Positions 1 to 6,264 of a DNA stretch of 11,694 nt are shown piece by piece. Positions within the stretch are counted from its first letter, which is position 1. Every line of letters begins with the position of its first letter. Source of the DNA: Actinomycetota bacterium (GTDB lineage: Bacteria > Actinomycetota > CADDZG01 > WHSQ01); assembly GCA_016781115.1 (NCBI GenBank), contig JADDQX010000058.1, positions 1 through 11,694 of the forward strand. Direction: 5' to 3'. The notes under the pieces are model-generated. The model was not told the DNA's origin. It saw only the letters and a list, made by a program, of their open reading frames with translations, and ran no database searches. The translations under genes were made by a program, and so were the position numbers.

Positions 1-42
1 CCGGCCGAGGACGAGACGGTCGCGGCGGCAAGCGAGAAGTAG
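1..42 (+). CDS. C-terminal tail of an upstream gene (partial)
   Basis: Frame 1 is open from the window edge to a TAG at 40-42 and encodes PAEDETVAAASEK. This short acidic, Ala-rich tail is typical of a disordered protein C-terminus. The hairpin that begins at the stop codon supports a real gene end here. Thirteen residues are too few to name a family, and the other two forward frames are also open past this point, so the call rests on the hairpin placement and on composition only. Confidence 0.4.
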   Translation, partial: PAEDETVAAASEK

Positions 43-58
43 TCCGTTCGGACTATTT
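37..58 (+). terminator. Hairpin at the end of the partial upstream gene
   Basis: TAGTCCG at 40-46 and CGGACTA at 49-55 are perfect inverted copies separated by TT. The flanking AAG (37-39) and TTT (56-58) extend the stem to about 10 bp with one G-U pair, and a short T run lies on the 3' side. The position, starting on the stop codon, fits an intrinsic terminator. The T tract is short and the loop very tight, so an operator palindrome is an alternative. Confidence 0.4.
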
Positions 59-140
59 CCTCAGCCCGACAGGTTGTTCAAACTAGGCATATATCGGGCT
101 CAAGGTGCAGAAAGGACCTGACGAAGCAATCAGCAGGCCT

Positions 141-1367
141 ATGAAAAAAATCTCACTGTGTCTGGCCGCAGCCGTGTTGGCCGGAGTGTCTTGTTCGGGT
201 GATCAAGCCTTGAGCGAGATGGAGCTCCGGCCCGACTTCGGCATCGTCAACGTCATCCGGGACGGCGAGACGCTGCCTGTCGAGAACCGGTTCGAGCTCG
301 AGCCGGGAGATGTCATCGTTACGAAGGACGACGCTCTCGCGAAGTTCGCCCTCGCGGGCGGCGCCGAAGCGCGCCGGGGGGAGATCCAGGGCGGGGCCAG
401 ACTCGTGGTCACCTCTACTACGTCGGTGGAGCCCGAGGCGGGCGAGGTCCTGATGGAGGTCAGCGAACCGACGCGGGTGACCGTGGACGGCGTCACCGCC
501 CGCGCGTCTCAGTCCTCCTTCCGTATCGACCGCGGCTTCGGATCGGTCCGCGCCGGCGTCTACAGCGGCCAGGTCAATCTCGACGCTCCGGGGCAGAGCG
601 ACGTCGTGTTGCCAACGCTGTACCAGGCGACGATCGTTGCGGGTGACCTTCCGACGCAGACGCGTCCGTACCAGCTCGACCAGGAAGATCCATGGGATCT
701 AGCTCTGCTGGCAGAGGTCGTGGAGCTCGAAGAACAGCTTGCGGTTCTGGCGCGGGGGCTGGGCAACCAACTGCGCGGTGAACGTCCGACCCTTGGCTAC
801 TTCAGCGCGCTCGTGGACGGGCGAAATGTCAACTTCATGAGCAGCTACCTGCGTCGTAAGCCCGCCGACCTGTTGATCGGCTTCACGATCGCTCGCAACG
901 CGGAGAGCGCGCTCCCGCGGGCTTTCGAGCAGGCGTTCGACCTCTTCGACGACGGGGCCCGATGGGGTGTAGCAGCGTCGATCATGAGGGTCGACTCCCG
1001 CCCGGTCGTGGCGCAACTGGAACGTGTCATATCGCCCGTGGTTGCCGCGACCGGTACCGGGAGGCGAGGTGGAGCGTTCACCGTCGCGGCCGCGGCGGCT
1101 TCCGAGACGGGCGCGGCCGTTGCCGCACCATCGGATGGATTCGAAGATTCCGGCGAGCCGACGGAGCCGACCGAGCCGACCGAGCCCAGGGAGCCCGACG
1201 ACCCCGACGACCCAGACAAGCCGAAGCCTCCACCGCCCGACGAGTGCAGCGATACGGCTGAGTGCGCCTTCGAAGACGTAGAGGACCAACTACCTCCACA
1301 GCCACAGCCGTCTCCGTCGCCGACGGACCAGCCACCGGATCAAGGTCTTCTCGACGGCGGGCTTTGA
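141..1367 (+). CDS. Secreted FecR-domain protein with Pro/Glu-rich C-terminal tail
   Basis: Encodes 408 residues from the ATG at 141. A GTG at 105 is in frame, but the ATG places a classic export signal at the N-terminus: MKK, a hydrophobic stretch at about residues 4-17, then C18. The Cys could be a lipoprotein site, although the -3 position is Gly rather than Leu. Residues about 35-165 have the pattern of a FecR/iron-dicitrate-type beta-rich domain (IVNVIRDGE, then LEPGDVIVT, then repeated short beta strands). A helical region follows at about 180-300. The tail from about 335 is low-complexity Pro/Glu/Asp/Thr with two Cys and probably disordered. FecR domains occur in transmembrane signalling in Gram-negatives and in many exported actinobacterial proteins of unknown role; no FecI-type partner is adjacent. 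The gene ends directly against the response regulator at 1368, so the two are probably cotranscribed. No strong Shine-Dalgarno precedes the ATG; AAAGGA at 111-116 is too far upstream. Confidence 0.8.
   Translation: MKKISLCLAAAVLAGVSCSGDQALSEMELRPDFGIVNVIRDGETLPVENRFELEPGDVIVTKDDALAKFALAGGAEARRGEIQGGARLVVTSTTSVEPEAGEVLMEVSEPTRVTVDGVTARASQSSFRIDRGFGSVRAGVYSGQVNLDAPGQSDVVLPTLYQATIVAGDLPTQTRPYQLDQEDPWDLALLAEVVELEEQLAVLARGLGNQLRGERPTLGYFSALVDGRNVNFMSSYLRRKPADLLIGFTIARNAESALPRAFEQAFDLFDDGARWGVAASIMRVDSRPVVAQLERVISPVVAATGTGRRGGAFTVAAAAASETGAAVAAPSDGFEDSGEPTEPTEPTEPREPDDPDDPDKPKPPPPDECSDTAECAFEDVEDQLPPQPQPSPSPTDQPPDQGLLDGGL
1155..1190 (+). repeat. 9-bp tandem repeat coding Glu-Pro-Thr
   Basis: Units of the form gagccgacS begin at 1155, 1164 and 1173, and a degenerate unit follows at 1182. 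They encode consecutive Glu-Pro-Thr triplets, then Glu-Pro-Arg and Glu-Pro-Asp, in the disordered tail of the FecR-domain protein. Because the unit is a multiple of three, copy-number change would lengthen or shorten the tail without a frameshift. Confidence 0.75.
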
Positions 1368-1742
1368 TTGAGTGAGCTGGGTACGGCGAAGGTCCTCGTA
1401 GCTGAGGACGACGCGAGCGTCCGGTTGACCATCGAGTTCGTTCTTGAGGACGAGGGGTTCCAGGTGTTGCTCGCGGAGGACGGCGAGCAGGCTCTGAAGC
1501 TCGCTCGCGCTGAGCGCCCGGACGTCATCCTGCTGGACCAGATCATGCCCAAGCTGGACGGCAAGCAGGTTCTCACCGCGCTGCGGGGGGACGCGGCGAC
1601 GCGGGACATCCCGGTTCTCGTTCTGACGGGGATGTCGCGCGGCGCGCCCGAGGAGTGGCCGGGGGCCGAGTTCGTAGGCAAACCGTTCAGTCCCGACGAT
1701 CTCGTCCACCTGATCCGCAAGAGGTTGTCCGCGCCGGCTTAG
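1368..1742 (+). CDS. Stand-alone CheY-like response regulator (receiver domain only)
   Basis: Encodes 124 residues that make up one receiver domain with no output domain. The acidic pocket E13-D14-D15, the phosphoacceptor D57 (in VILLDQIMP), T87 and K105 (in GKPF) are all present, so it should accept phosphate from a histidine kinase. The only possible start near the N-terminus is TTG at 1368. The codon before it is the TGA stop of the FecR-domain gene, so translation probably restarts from terminating ribosomes; GGCGGG at 1355-1360 is at best a weak ribosome site. With no DNA-binding domain it should act through protein contacts or as a phosphorelay intermediate. No kinase gene is adjacent; the nearest is the GAF-histidine kinase at 6265, which is only a speculative partner. 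Confidence 0.9.
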   Translation: MSELGTAKVLVAEDDASVRLTIEFVLEDEGFQVLLAEDGEQALKLARAERPDVILLDQIMPKLDGKQVLTALRGDAATRDIPVLVLTGMSRGAPEEWPGAEFVGKPFSPDDLVHLIRKRLSAPA

Positions 1743-1756
1743 CCGCACCCAGCCAT

Positions 1757-1762
1757 TACTCT
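1757..1762 (+). promoter_or_regulatory. -10 box for leaderless UPF0182 mRNA
   Basis: TACTCT fits the actinobacterial TANNNT -10 pattern and lies 7 nt before the ATG at 1770. Transcription would therefore start at or next to the start codon. No Shine-Dalgarno precedes the ATG, which agrees with a leaderless message. No clear -35 is visible. Confidence 0.55.
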
Positions 1763-1769
1763 GCGCGGC

Positions 1770-4586
1770 ATGGCTCGCAGCGCTTCTCCTAGCCCCGGCA
1801 TCCCCAGGAAGGCGATCGTCGCCGCCGTGGTCCTGGCGGTTCTGCTGACGTCGAACTTCGCCGCCTACTTCTATACCGACGTGCTGTGGTTCCAGGAGCT
1901 GGGCATCGTCTCGGTGCTCTGGACGGGGCTGAGAGCGCAATTCGCCGTGGGGATCCTCGCCGGTTTGATCTCCGGAGCTTTCATGTGGGTCAACCTGTGG
2001 ATCGCCGCGCGGTCCGCTCCCGTCTACTCGCTCACGATCGCGGCGAACGATCCTGTGGACCAGTACCGCGAGATGGTCGCGCCGTACACCAGGCGGATCC
2101 GCCTCGGGATCGCGCTGGTGGTGGGTTTCTTCACCGGGCTCTTCGCGAGCTCCGGGTGGCAGAGCGTCTTGTTGTGGGCGAACCGCAAGAGCTTCGGCGT
2201 GCAAGATCCGCAGTTCGGGCGCGACGTCTCGTTCTACGTGTTCGAGCTGCCGTTCTACGACCGCATCTTGGATCAGCTGTGGTCGATGATCTTCCTGACC
2301 CTGGTGCTCACTATCGGGACCTACTACCTGTTCGGCGCGATCCGGCCGCAGCGCGGGCTGCGCGGGATGGCGGCCGGGGCACTCGCCCACATCTCGGTGT
2401 TGCTGGGGCTCATCGCGCTCGTGAAGGCGGCCCAGTACTACCTCGGCCAGTTCCACCTGAACTTCTCTCCACGAGGAGTGGTGACGGGAGCCAGCTACAC
2501 CGACGTACACGCACAGCTCCCGGCGCTGCGGTTGCTGGCGATCATCTCGGTGATCTCGGCGCTGTTGTTCCTGGTGAACATCAGGTTCAGGCGGCTCTCG
2601 CTGCCGCTCGCGGCGGTGGGCATCTGGATCGCGGTTGCATTCCTGGCCGGAGGCGTGTGGCCGGCCTTCGTACAGCGGTTCTCGGTGGAGCCACAGGAGC
2701 CCCAGCGGGAGGAGCCGTACATCAAACGCAACATCGCGGCCACGAGCGAGGCTTTCAAGCTCGGCGAGGACGACGTCGAGACGAGGGCTTACCCGGCATC
2801 GACGGAGCTCACCACCGAGCAGGTCGAAACGAACGAGCCGCTGCTCCAGAACGTTCGTCTGTGGGACCCGGCGATCTTGGAGCAGGCTTACTCGCAGCTT
2901 CAAGCGATCAGGACCTACTACAGCTTTCCCGACGTCGACATAGATCGGTACGACATCGACGGCGAGACGAGACAGGTGCTGCTGTCTGCTCGAGAGTTGT
3001 CGCTGGAAGAGCTGCCCGAGGCGTCACAGAAGTGGGCGAACATCCACCTCCAGTTCACCCACGGGTACGGGTTGGTGGCGAGCCTCGCGAACGAGCTGAC
3101 GACCGCGGGTCAGCCCGACTTCCTGGTCCGTAACATCCCGGGGACGGCGGAGCCGGAAGCGGAGGCGTTGATGCCCGAGCAACCCCGCATCTACTACGGC
3201 GAAGCGTTCGACGCGGACGAATATTCGATCGTGGACTCCGCTCAGGAGGAGCTGGACTACGAGACCGAGGAAGGCACTCAGCGCAGCACCTATGAGGGCG
3301 AAGGAGGCATCGGCGTGGGCGGGCTGCTCAGGAAGCTCGCCTTCGCGGTCCGCGAGGGCGACCCGAACTTCGTGCTGTCGAACCTGATCACGAGTGAGTC
3401 GAAGGTGCTGATCTACAGGAACGTACGCGATCGGGTACTGCGGGCCGCGCCGTTCCTGGAGGTCGACAACGACCCGTATCCCGCCGTCGTCGGGGGCCGC
3501 CTCGTCTGGATCCTCGACGCCTACACCTCGACGAGCTGGTACCCGTATTCGCAGCGCTACGACGCGGGATCGATCACGGGCGAAGAGGCCGGCACGCTTA
3601 GCGGTGAGATCAACTACGTGCGGAACTCCGTCAAGGTCACCGTCGATGCCTACGACGGGACGATGACCTTCTACCCGATCGACGAAGAGGATCCTCTGAT
3701 CGCGGCGTGGCGCGACATCTTTCCTGCGCTCTTCTCAGACGAGGAGCCGGCCGAGGAGCTGCAGGAGCATTTCCGGTATCCCGAGGATCTCTTCAGGTTG
3801 CAGTCGGAGGTCTACCGGACGTACCACATCAAAGACGCGATGGACTTCTACTCGAAGGGTGACGAGTGGGAGGTGCCTCGCTCTCCGCAGATCCTGGGCG
3901 ACACCGTCACCAGCGAGGGTCTTCTCGACCCCACCTACCTGTTGTTCCAGCTGCCCGGCGAGACCGAGCAGGAGTTCGTCCTCACCCGCCCCTTCACGCC
4001 CAAGGCTCGCCCGAACATGATCGCCTTCATGGCGGGGCGATCAGACCCCGGCCACTACGGCGAGCTCGTGAACCTGCAGTTCCCGAGGCAGATCACGGTC
4101 CCGGGCCCGGTGCAGGTGGACAACCTGATCAACCAGGATGTCGAGATCTCAAGAGAGCTAACGCTGTTAGGGCAGCAGGGATCCAACGTGTCCTTCGGAT
4201 CGCTCGTGATCCTGCCCATCGAGGACGCGATCCTCTACGTGCAGCCATTGTTCGTCACCGCGTCCGATGGCGGTATCCCGGAGCTCAAGAAGGTCGTGAT
4301 GGTGCTCGGAGAAGAGGTCGTGATGGAAGACACCTTCGAAGACGCGCTCGCATCGCTGTTCGATCTCGAGGAGCCGACGCAGCCGGAGCGCCCCGACGCA
4401 CCGGACCGGCTCGACCGTCGTGAGCCGGATCAACCGGACGACGGGGGCGAGCCGAGCTCGCGGGTGCTCGAGCAGGCCGCTCGGCTATACGAACGGGCAC
4501 AGGATGCGCTGGCTCAAGGGGATTTCGCCACCTACGGGCGCCTCATCGACCGGCTCGGCCGCCTGCTGGAGCGGGCGTCGCGTTAG
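1770..4586 (+). CDS. UPF0182 (COG1615) family integral membrane protein
   Basis: Encodes 938 residues, the usual size for this actinobacterial and cyanobacterial family of unknown function. About seven membrane helices fill the first 310 residues, roughly at 15-36, 57-80, 108-130, 165-190, 200-225, 250-270 and 275-300. The motif YTDVLWFQELG after the first helix is diagnostic of UPF0182. A large domain follows, presumably extracytoplasmic, containing family-like segments such as NYVRNSVKVTVDAYDG and DPTYLLFQLPGE. The conserved region ends near residue 868. A Pro/Asp-rich linker of about 35 residues then leads to a charged helical tail (ERAQDALAQGDFATYGRLI) of the type seen in other members. 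The ATG at 1770 is supported by the -10 box 7 nt upstream. No function can be assigned from sequence. Confidence 0.95.
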   Translation: MARSASPSPGIPRKAIVAAVVLAVLLTSNFAAYFYTDVLWFQELGIVSVLWTGLRAQFAVGILAGLISGAFMWVNLWIAARSAPVYSLTIAANDPVDQYREMVAPYTRRIRLGIALVVGFFTGLFASSGWQSVLLWANRKSFGVQDPQFGRDVSFYVFELPFYDRILDQLWSMIFLTLVLTIGTYYLFGAIRPQRGLRGMAAGALAHISVLLGLIALVKAAQYYLGQFHLNFSPRGVVTGASYTDVHAQLPALRLLAIISVISALLFLVNIRFRRLSLPLAAVGIWIAVAFLAGGVWPAFVQRFSVEPQEPQREEPYIKRNIAATSEAFKLGEDDVETRAYPASTELTTEQVETNEPLLQNVRLWDPAILEQAYSQLQAIRTYYSFPDVDIDRYDIDGETRQVLLSARELSLEELPEASQKWANIHLQFTHGYGLVASLANELTTAGQPDFLVRNIPGTAEPEAEALMPEQPRIYYGEAFDADEYSIVDSAQEELDYETEEGTQRSTYEGEGGIGVGGLLRKLAFAVREGDPNFVLSNLITSESKVLIYRNVRDRVLRAAPFLEVDNDPYPAVVGGRLVWILDAYTSTSWYPYSQRYDAGSITGEEAGTLSGEINYVRNSVKVTVDAYDGTMTFYPIDEEDPLIAAWRDIFPALFSDEEPAEELQEHFRYPEDLFRLQSEVYRTYHIKDAMDFYSKGDEWEVPRSPQILGDTVTSEGLLDPTYLLFQLPGETEQEFVLTRPFTPKARPNMIAFMAGRSDPGHYGELVNLQFPRQITVPGPVQVDNLINQDVEISRELTLLGQQGSNVSFGSLVILPIEDAILYVQPLFVTASDGGIPELKKVVMVLGEEVVMEDTFEDALASLFDLEEPTQPERPDAPDRLDRREPDQPDDGGEPSSRVLEQAARLYERAQDALAQGDFATYGRLIDRLGRLLERASR

Positions 4587-4638
4587 TCGGTCCTACTCCT
4601 CATCCACCGCCGCCGGGACTGGCTCGACCACTCCTGCT

Positions 4639-4644
4639 TAACTT
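4639..4644 (+). promoter_or_regulatory. Candidate -10 box for the small acidic protein gene
   Basis: TAACTT fits TANNNT and would start transcription near 4651. That gives a leader of about 44 nt containing the strong Shine-Dalgarno at 4684-4690. No convincing -35 is present, so this is a weak call. Confidence 0.3.
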
Positions 4645-4683
4645 CACGCCGTGCGGGAGAAGTTCTAGTGCACGCAGGGTGAC

Positions 4684-4690
4684 AGGAGGA
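4684..4690 (+). promoter_or_regulatory. Strong Shine-Dalgarno that identifies the 40-aa gene
   Basis: AGGAGGA matches the anti-Shine-Dalgarno almost perfectly, and its AGGAGG core lies 5 nt before the ATG at 4695. It is the best ribosome site in the window and the main reason to call the short reading frame that follows. Confidence 0.8.
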
Positions 4691-4694
4691 ACCG

Positions 4695-4817
4695 ATGGAG
4701 CAAAACAAGACGTACGAGGAGAAGGCGAAAGAGGTCCAGGAGGCTCCCGATGAGGGCGCCGGCTGGCAGAGCGCAGCCGATGGCGACGAGGCCGAGACGG
4801 AGCCCGCCGACAAGTAG
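4695..4817 (+). CDS. Small acidic protein, 40 aa, unknown function
   Basis: ATG at 4695 to TAG at 4815-4817, 40 residues. The composition is highly polar: about 13 Asp/Glu against 5 Lys and no Arg, a single Trp (GAGWQ) and no hydrophobic segment. It should therefore be soluble, acidic and probably disordered. The N-terminal half (MEQNKTYEEKAKEVQEA) could form a charged helix. Support comes from the AGGAGGA ribosome site 4 nt upstream and from the gene-sized gap it fills between the UPF0182 gene and the convergent hydrolase. It follows UPF0182 by 108 nt and may have its own promoter. No family is recognised. Confidence 0.7.
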   Translation: MEQNKTYEEKAKEVQEAPDEGAGWQSAADGDEAETEPADK

Positions 4818-4834
4818 ACCGATCGAAGCCGCAC

Positions 4835-4853
4835 CTGACAAGGGCTTTGTCAG
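4835..4853 (+). terminator. Hairpin after the small acidic protein gene
   Basis: CTGACAA at 4835-4841 pairs with TTGTCAG at 4847-4853, and a G-U pair extends the stem to 8 bp with a 3-nt loop. It begins 18 nt after the stop codon. No T tract follows, so it is either a weak terminator of the kind common in GC-rich bacteria or an mRNA 3'-end stabiliser. Confidence 0.4.
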
Positions 4854-4867
4854 CGACGACGTTCATT

Positions 4868-4902
4868 GTCGTGGAATGTCGGATAGCCCTACACACCACG
4901 AC
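4868..4902. terminator. Second inverted repeat between convergent genes
   Basis: GTCGTGG at 4868-4874 and CCACGAC at 4896-4902 are perfect inverted copies around a 21-nt loop. A smaller 5-bp hairpin lies at 4915-4927. Both sit just beyond the 3' end of the minus-strand hydrolase and after the small plus-strand gene. They could block read-through from either side, but they lack T tracts. Confidence 0.25.
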
Positions 4903-4943
4903 GACAAACGCCCGCGGCGGTTCGCCGGCGGCCGATCACCGGG

Positions 4944-6029
4944 CTAAGGGCCGAAGGTTCCCAGCTCTCCATCCACCAGGTACTCGCTGTGCAGGAGCGG
5001 CTGGTAACCACCGACGACATCAGCCAAACGCTCGAAAGCCGTGACCATGATGATGTGGGTCGTGCTCTTCTCCGACGCGTGCCCGGCGAGCGGCGACTTG
5101 TAGTCGGGCTTGAGCTGTTGCCCCACGTAGCCGGTCGCCGTCGTCTCTTGCTCCGATTGCGGGCTCCGGCGGCCGACCGTGTACATGTCGCTCGGGATCC
5201 CGGCGGCGAGCAACAGAGACGACATCTCGCGGCCCTGGTTGTAGGGGACGAGGCCGTCGTCGAGGCCGTGGATCACGGTCACGCCCTTCACGCCGGACGC
5301 CTTGATGTCGTCGATCCGCGTGACGACGGCGCGCCGCTGGTACTCCTCGGGCCGCTGCTCGATGGGACCGCCCATCTCGGCCTCGATGTCCTCCTTCGCG
5401 TTCGCAGCGGTCTTGTTGAACGGCGCAAGAGCGCGAGCGCCCGCGTAGGTCTCGATGACGTTGACCGCTCCCTCCACGTCGATCCAGTGGTCGAAGAGCG
5501 GGTTCTCGGTCGACGGCCGCGCCTTCGCCAGGGCGAGGCCGGACATGTTGGCGCCCATGCTGACGCCCATCAGGATCGTGCGGGTCGTGCCACATGCGTG
5601 CTCGAACAGCTCGGCCGCCGCGATCAGGTCCTCGGCACCCTTCATCGCGTTCCAACCGCGCGACTCCGGCAGACCGTCGCTGTTCGAATCGGGCGAGATC
5701 TTGATGCCGCGGTAGTCCATCCCCACAGCGATGACCCCCAGCTCGCGCGCGGTCCGCGTCATGTGGTGGATCCACGAGTAGGAGGTGTGGCCGTAGCCGT
5801 GTCCGAAGACGACCGTCGCTTTCGGCGCCGCCTCCGGAAGGGCGTAATGGCCCGTAGCCATCTCTCCGTCGACCTTGATGTTGAGCCGCTCGGCTCCGTC
5901 CGAGGCGTCGGTGCAGTCGATGCCCGCGCGCGTGGGCTCTCCCAGTGGGGGGGCCGCGGCCGCCGGCAGCGCAGAGGCTGCGACCGCCAGTGCAGAGGCG
6001 CAGGCTAGGGCGAGTCGGTAACGGGACAT
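4944..6029 (-). CDS. Exported alpha/beta hydrolase
   Basis: Encodes 361 residues on the minus strand. The N-terminus is a clear Sec signal peptide (MSRYRLALACASALAVAASA) with likely cleavage in the Ala run near residue 26, so the enzyme should act outside the membrane. The alpha/beta-hydrolase fold is shown by the oxyanion-loop motif GHGYGH (76-81), the nucleophile elbow GVSMGAN with S157, and HGLDDGLVP with the probable acid D258. The catalytic His is either H317 (AGHASE) or H325. A helical insertion between the nucleophile and the acid (about 170-245) would form the lid. The family includes esterases, lipases and peptidases, and the substrate cannot be told. The ATG is supported by GGAGG at 6040-6044, 10 nt upstream. 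The gene diverges from the GAF-histidine kinase. Confidence 0.9.
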   Translation of the reverse strand: MSRYRLALACASALAVAASALPAAAAPPLGEPTRAGIDCTDASDGAERLNIKVDGEMATGHYALPEAAPKATVVFGHGYGHTSYSWIHHMTRTARELGVIAVGMDYRGIKISPDSNSDGLPESRGWNAMKGAEDLIAAAELFEHACGTTRTILMGVSMGANMSGLALAKARPSTENPLFDHWIDVEGAVNVIETYAGARALAPFNKTAANAKEDIEAEMGGPIEQRPEEYQRRAVVTRIDDIKASGVKGVTVIHGLDDGLVPYNQGREMSSLLLAAGIPSDMYTVGRRSPQSEQETTATGYVGQQLKPDYKSPLAGHASEKSTTHIIMVTAFERLADVVGGYQPLLHSEYLVDGELGTFGP

Positions 6030-6039
6030 CTAGGACATA

Positions 6040-6044
6040 CCTCC
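6040..6044 (-). promoter_or_regulatory. Shine-Dalgarno of the exported hydrolase
   Basis: On the minus strand GGAGG lies 10 nt before the ATG at 6029. An ATG inside this spacer (on the minus strand, 9 nt earlier) is in frame but is closed at once by TAG, so the start at 6029 is the only workable one. Confidence 0.65.
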
Positions 6045-6163
6045 AGGCAAGAGTGAGCAGCCGAGCAGCGGCCGCTGTCAGGAGGTTCGCCGTCGCGGCC
6101 TCAACCCCTGCCGTCCCTCGCCAGCCTCGGGGCTGGGTCCATCCACCCATCGGGTGTCTGCTC

Positions 6164-6175
6164 GACCTCGAGGTC
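6164..6175. promoter_or_regulatory. 12-bp perfect palindrome, possible operator
   Basis: GACCTCGAGGTC is a perfect palindrome with no loop, in the middle of the divergent intergenic region. This shape suits a dimeric DNA-binding protein better than a hairpin. Its position, about 90-130 bp from both starts, would let it act on either gene. No family-specific operator consensus is recognised. Confidence 0.35.
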
Positions 6176-6252
6176 TCGACGCGAGAAGCTGGGTCCGGCC
6201 CCCCGGTGGGCCTGGTCGATGATGAAACGCAGCATGGATGGCGTACGGCCCT

Positions 6253-6258
6253 TAACCT
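6253..6258 (+). promoter_or_regulatory. -10 box for leaderless histidine kinase mRNA
   Basis: TAACCT fits TANNNT and lies 6 nt before the ATG at 6265. No Shine-Dalgarno is present. This favours the first of three closely spaced in-frame ATGs (6265, 6271, 6277). Confidence 0.5.
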
Positions 6259-6264
6259 GGGTCC

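Larger units (their letters stand above)
6133..6264 (+). repeat. Three direct copies of CTGGGTCC
   Basis: The 8-mer occurs at 6133-6140, 6189-6196 and 6257-6264, all in the 235-bp gap between the divergent hydrolase and kinase genes. The third copy overlaps the end of the kinase -10 box and abuts its ATG. Copies 1 and 3 share a further AT. They could be sites for a regulator of either gene, or chance. Confidence 0.4.

Noticed and set aside
105..140. 12-residue N-terminal extension of the FecR-domain protein from GTG 105
   Set aside because: It would bury the MKK-type signal peptide behind a charged leader; no ribosome site precedes the GTG.
1155..1200. CRISPR-like or regulatory DNA repeat
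   Set aside because: The 9-bp units have no spacers and keep the reading frame of the FecR-domain protein; they are coding low-complexity sequence.
1290..2903. Minus-strand open frame of 537 codons opposite the FecR, receiver and UPF0182 genes
   Set aside because: It lies antisense to three well-supported genes, its translation is Arg/His/Gln/Pro-rich low complexity with no fold or motif, and long antisense frames are expected at this GC content.
4989..6008. Plus-strand open frame of 339 codons opposite the exported hydrolase
   Set aside because: The hydrolase has a signal peptide, a Shine-Dalgarno and catalytic motifs; the opposite frame reads as Arg/Val/Asp-rich nonsense with no start signal.
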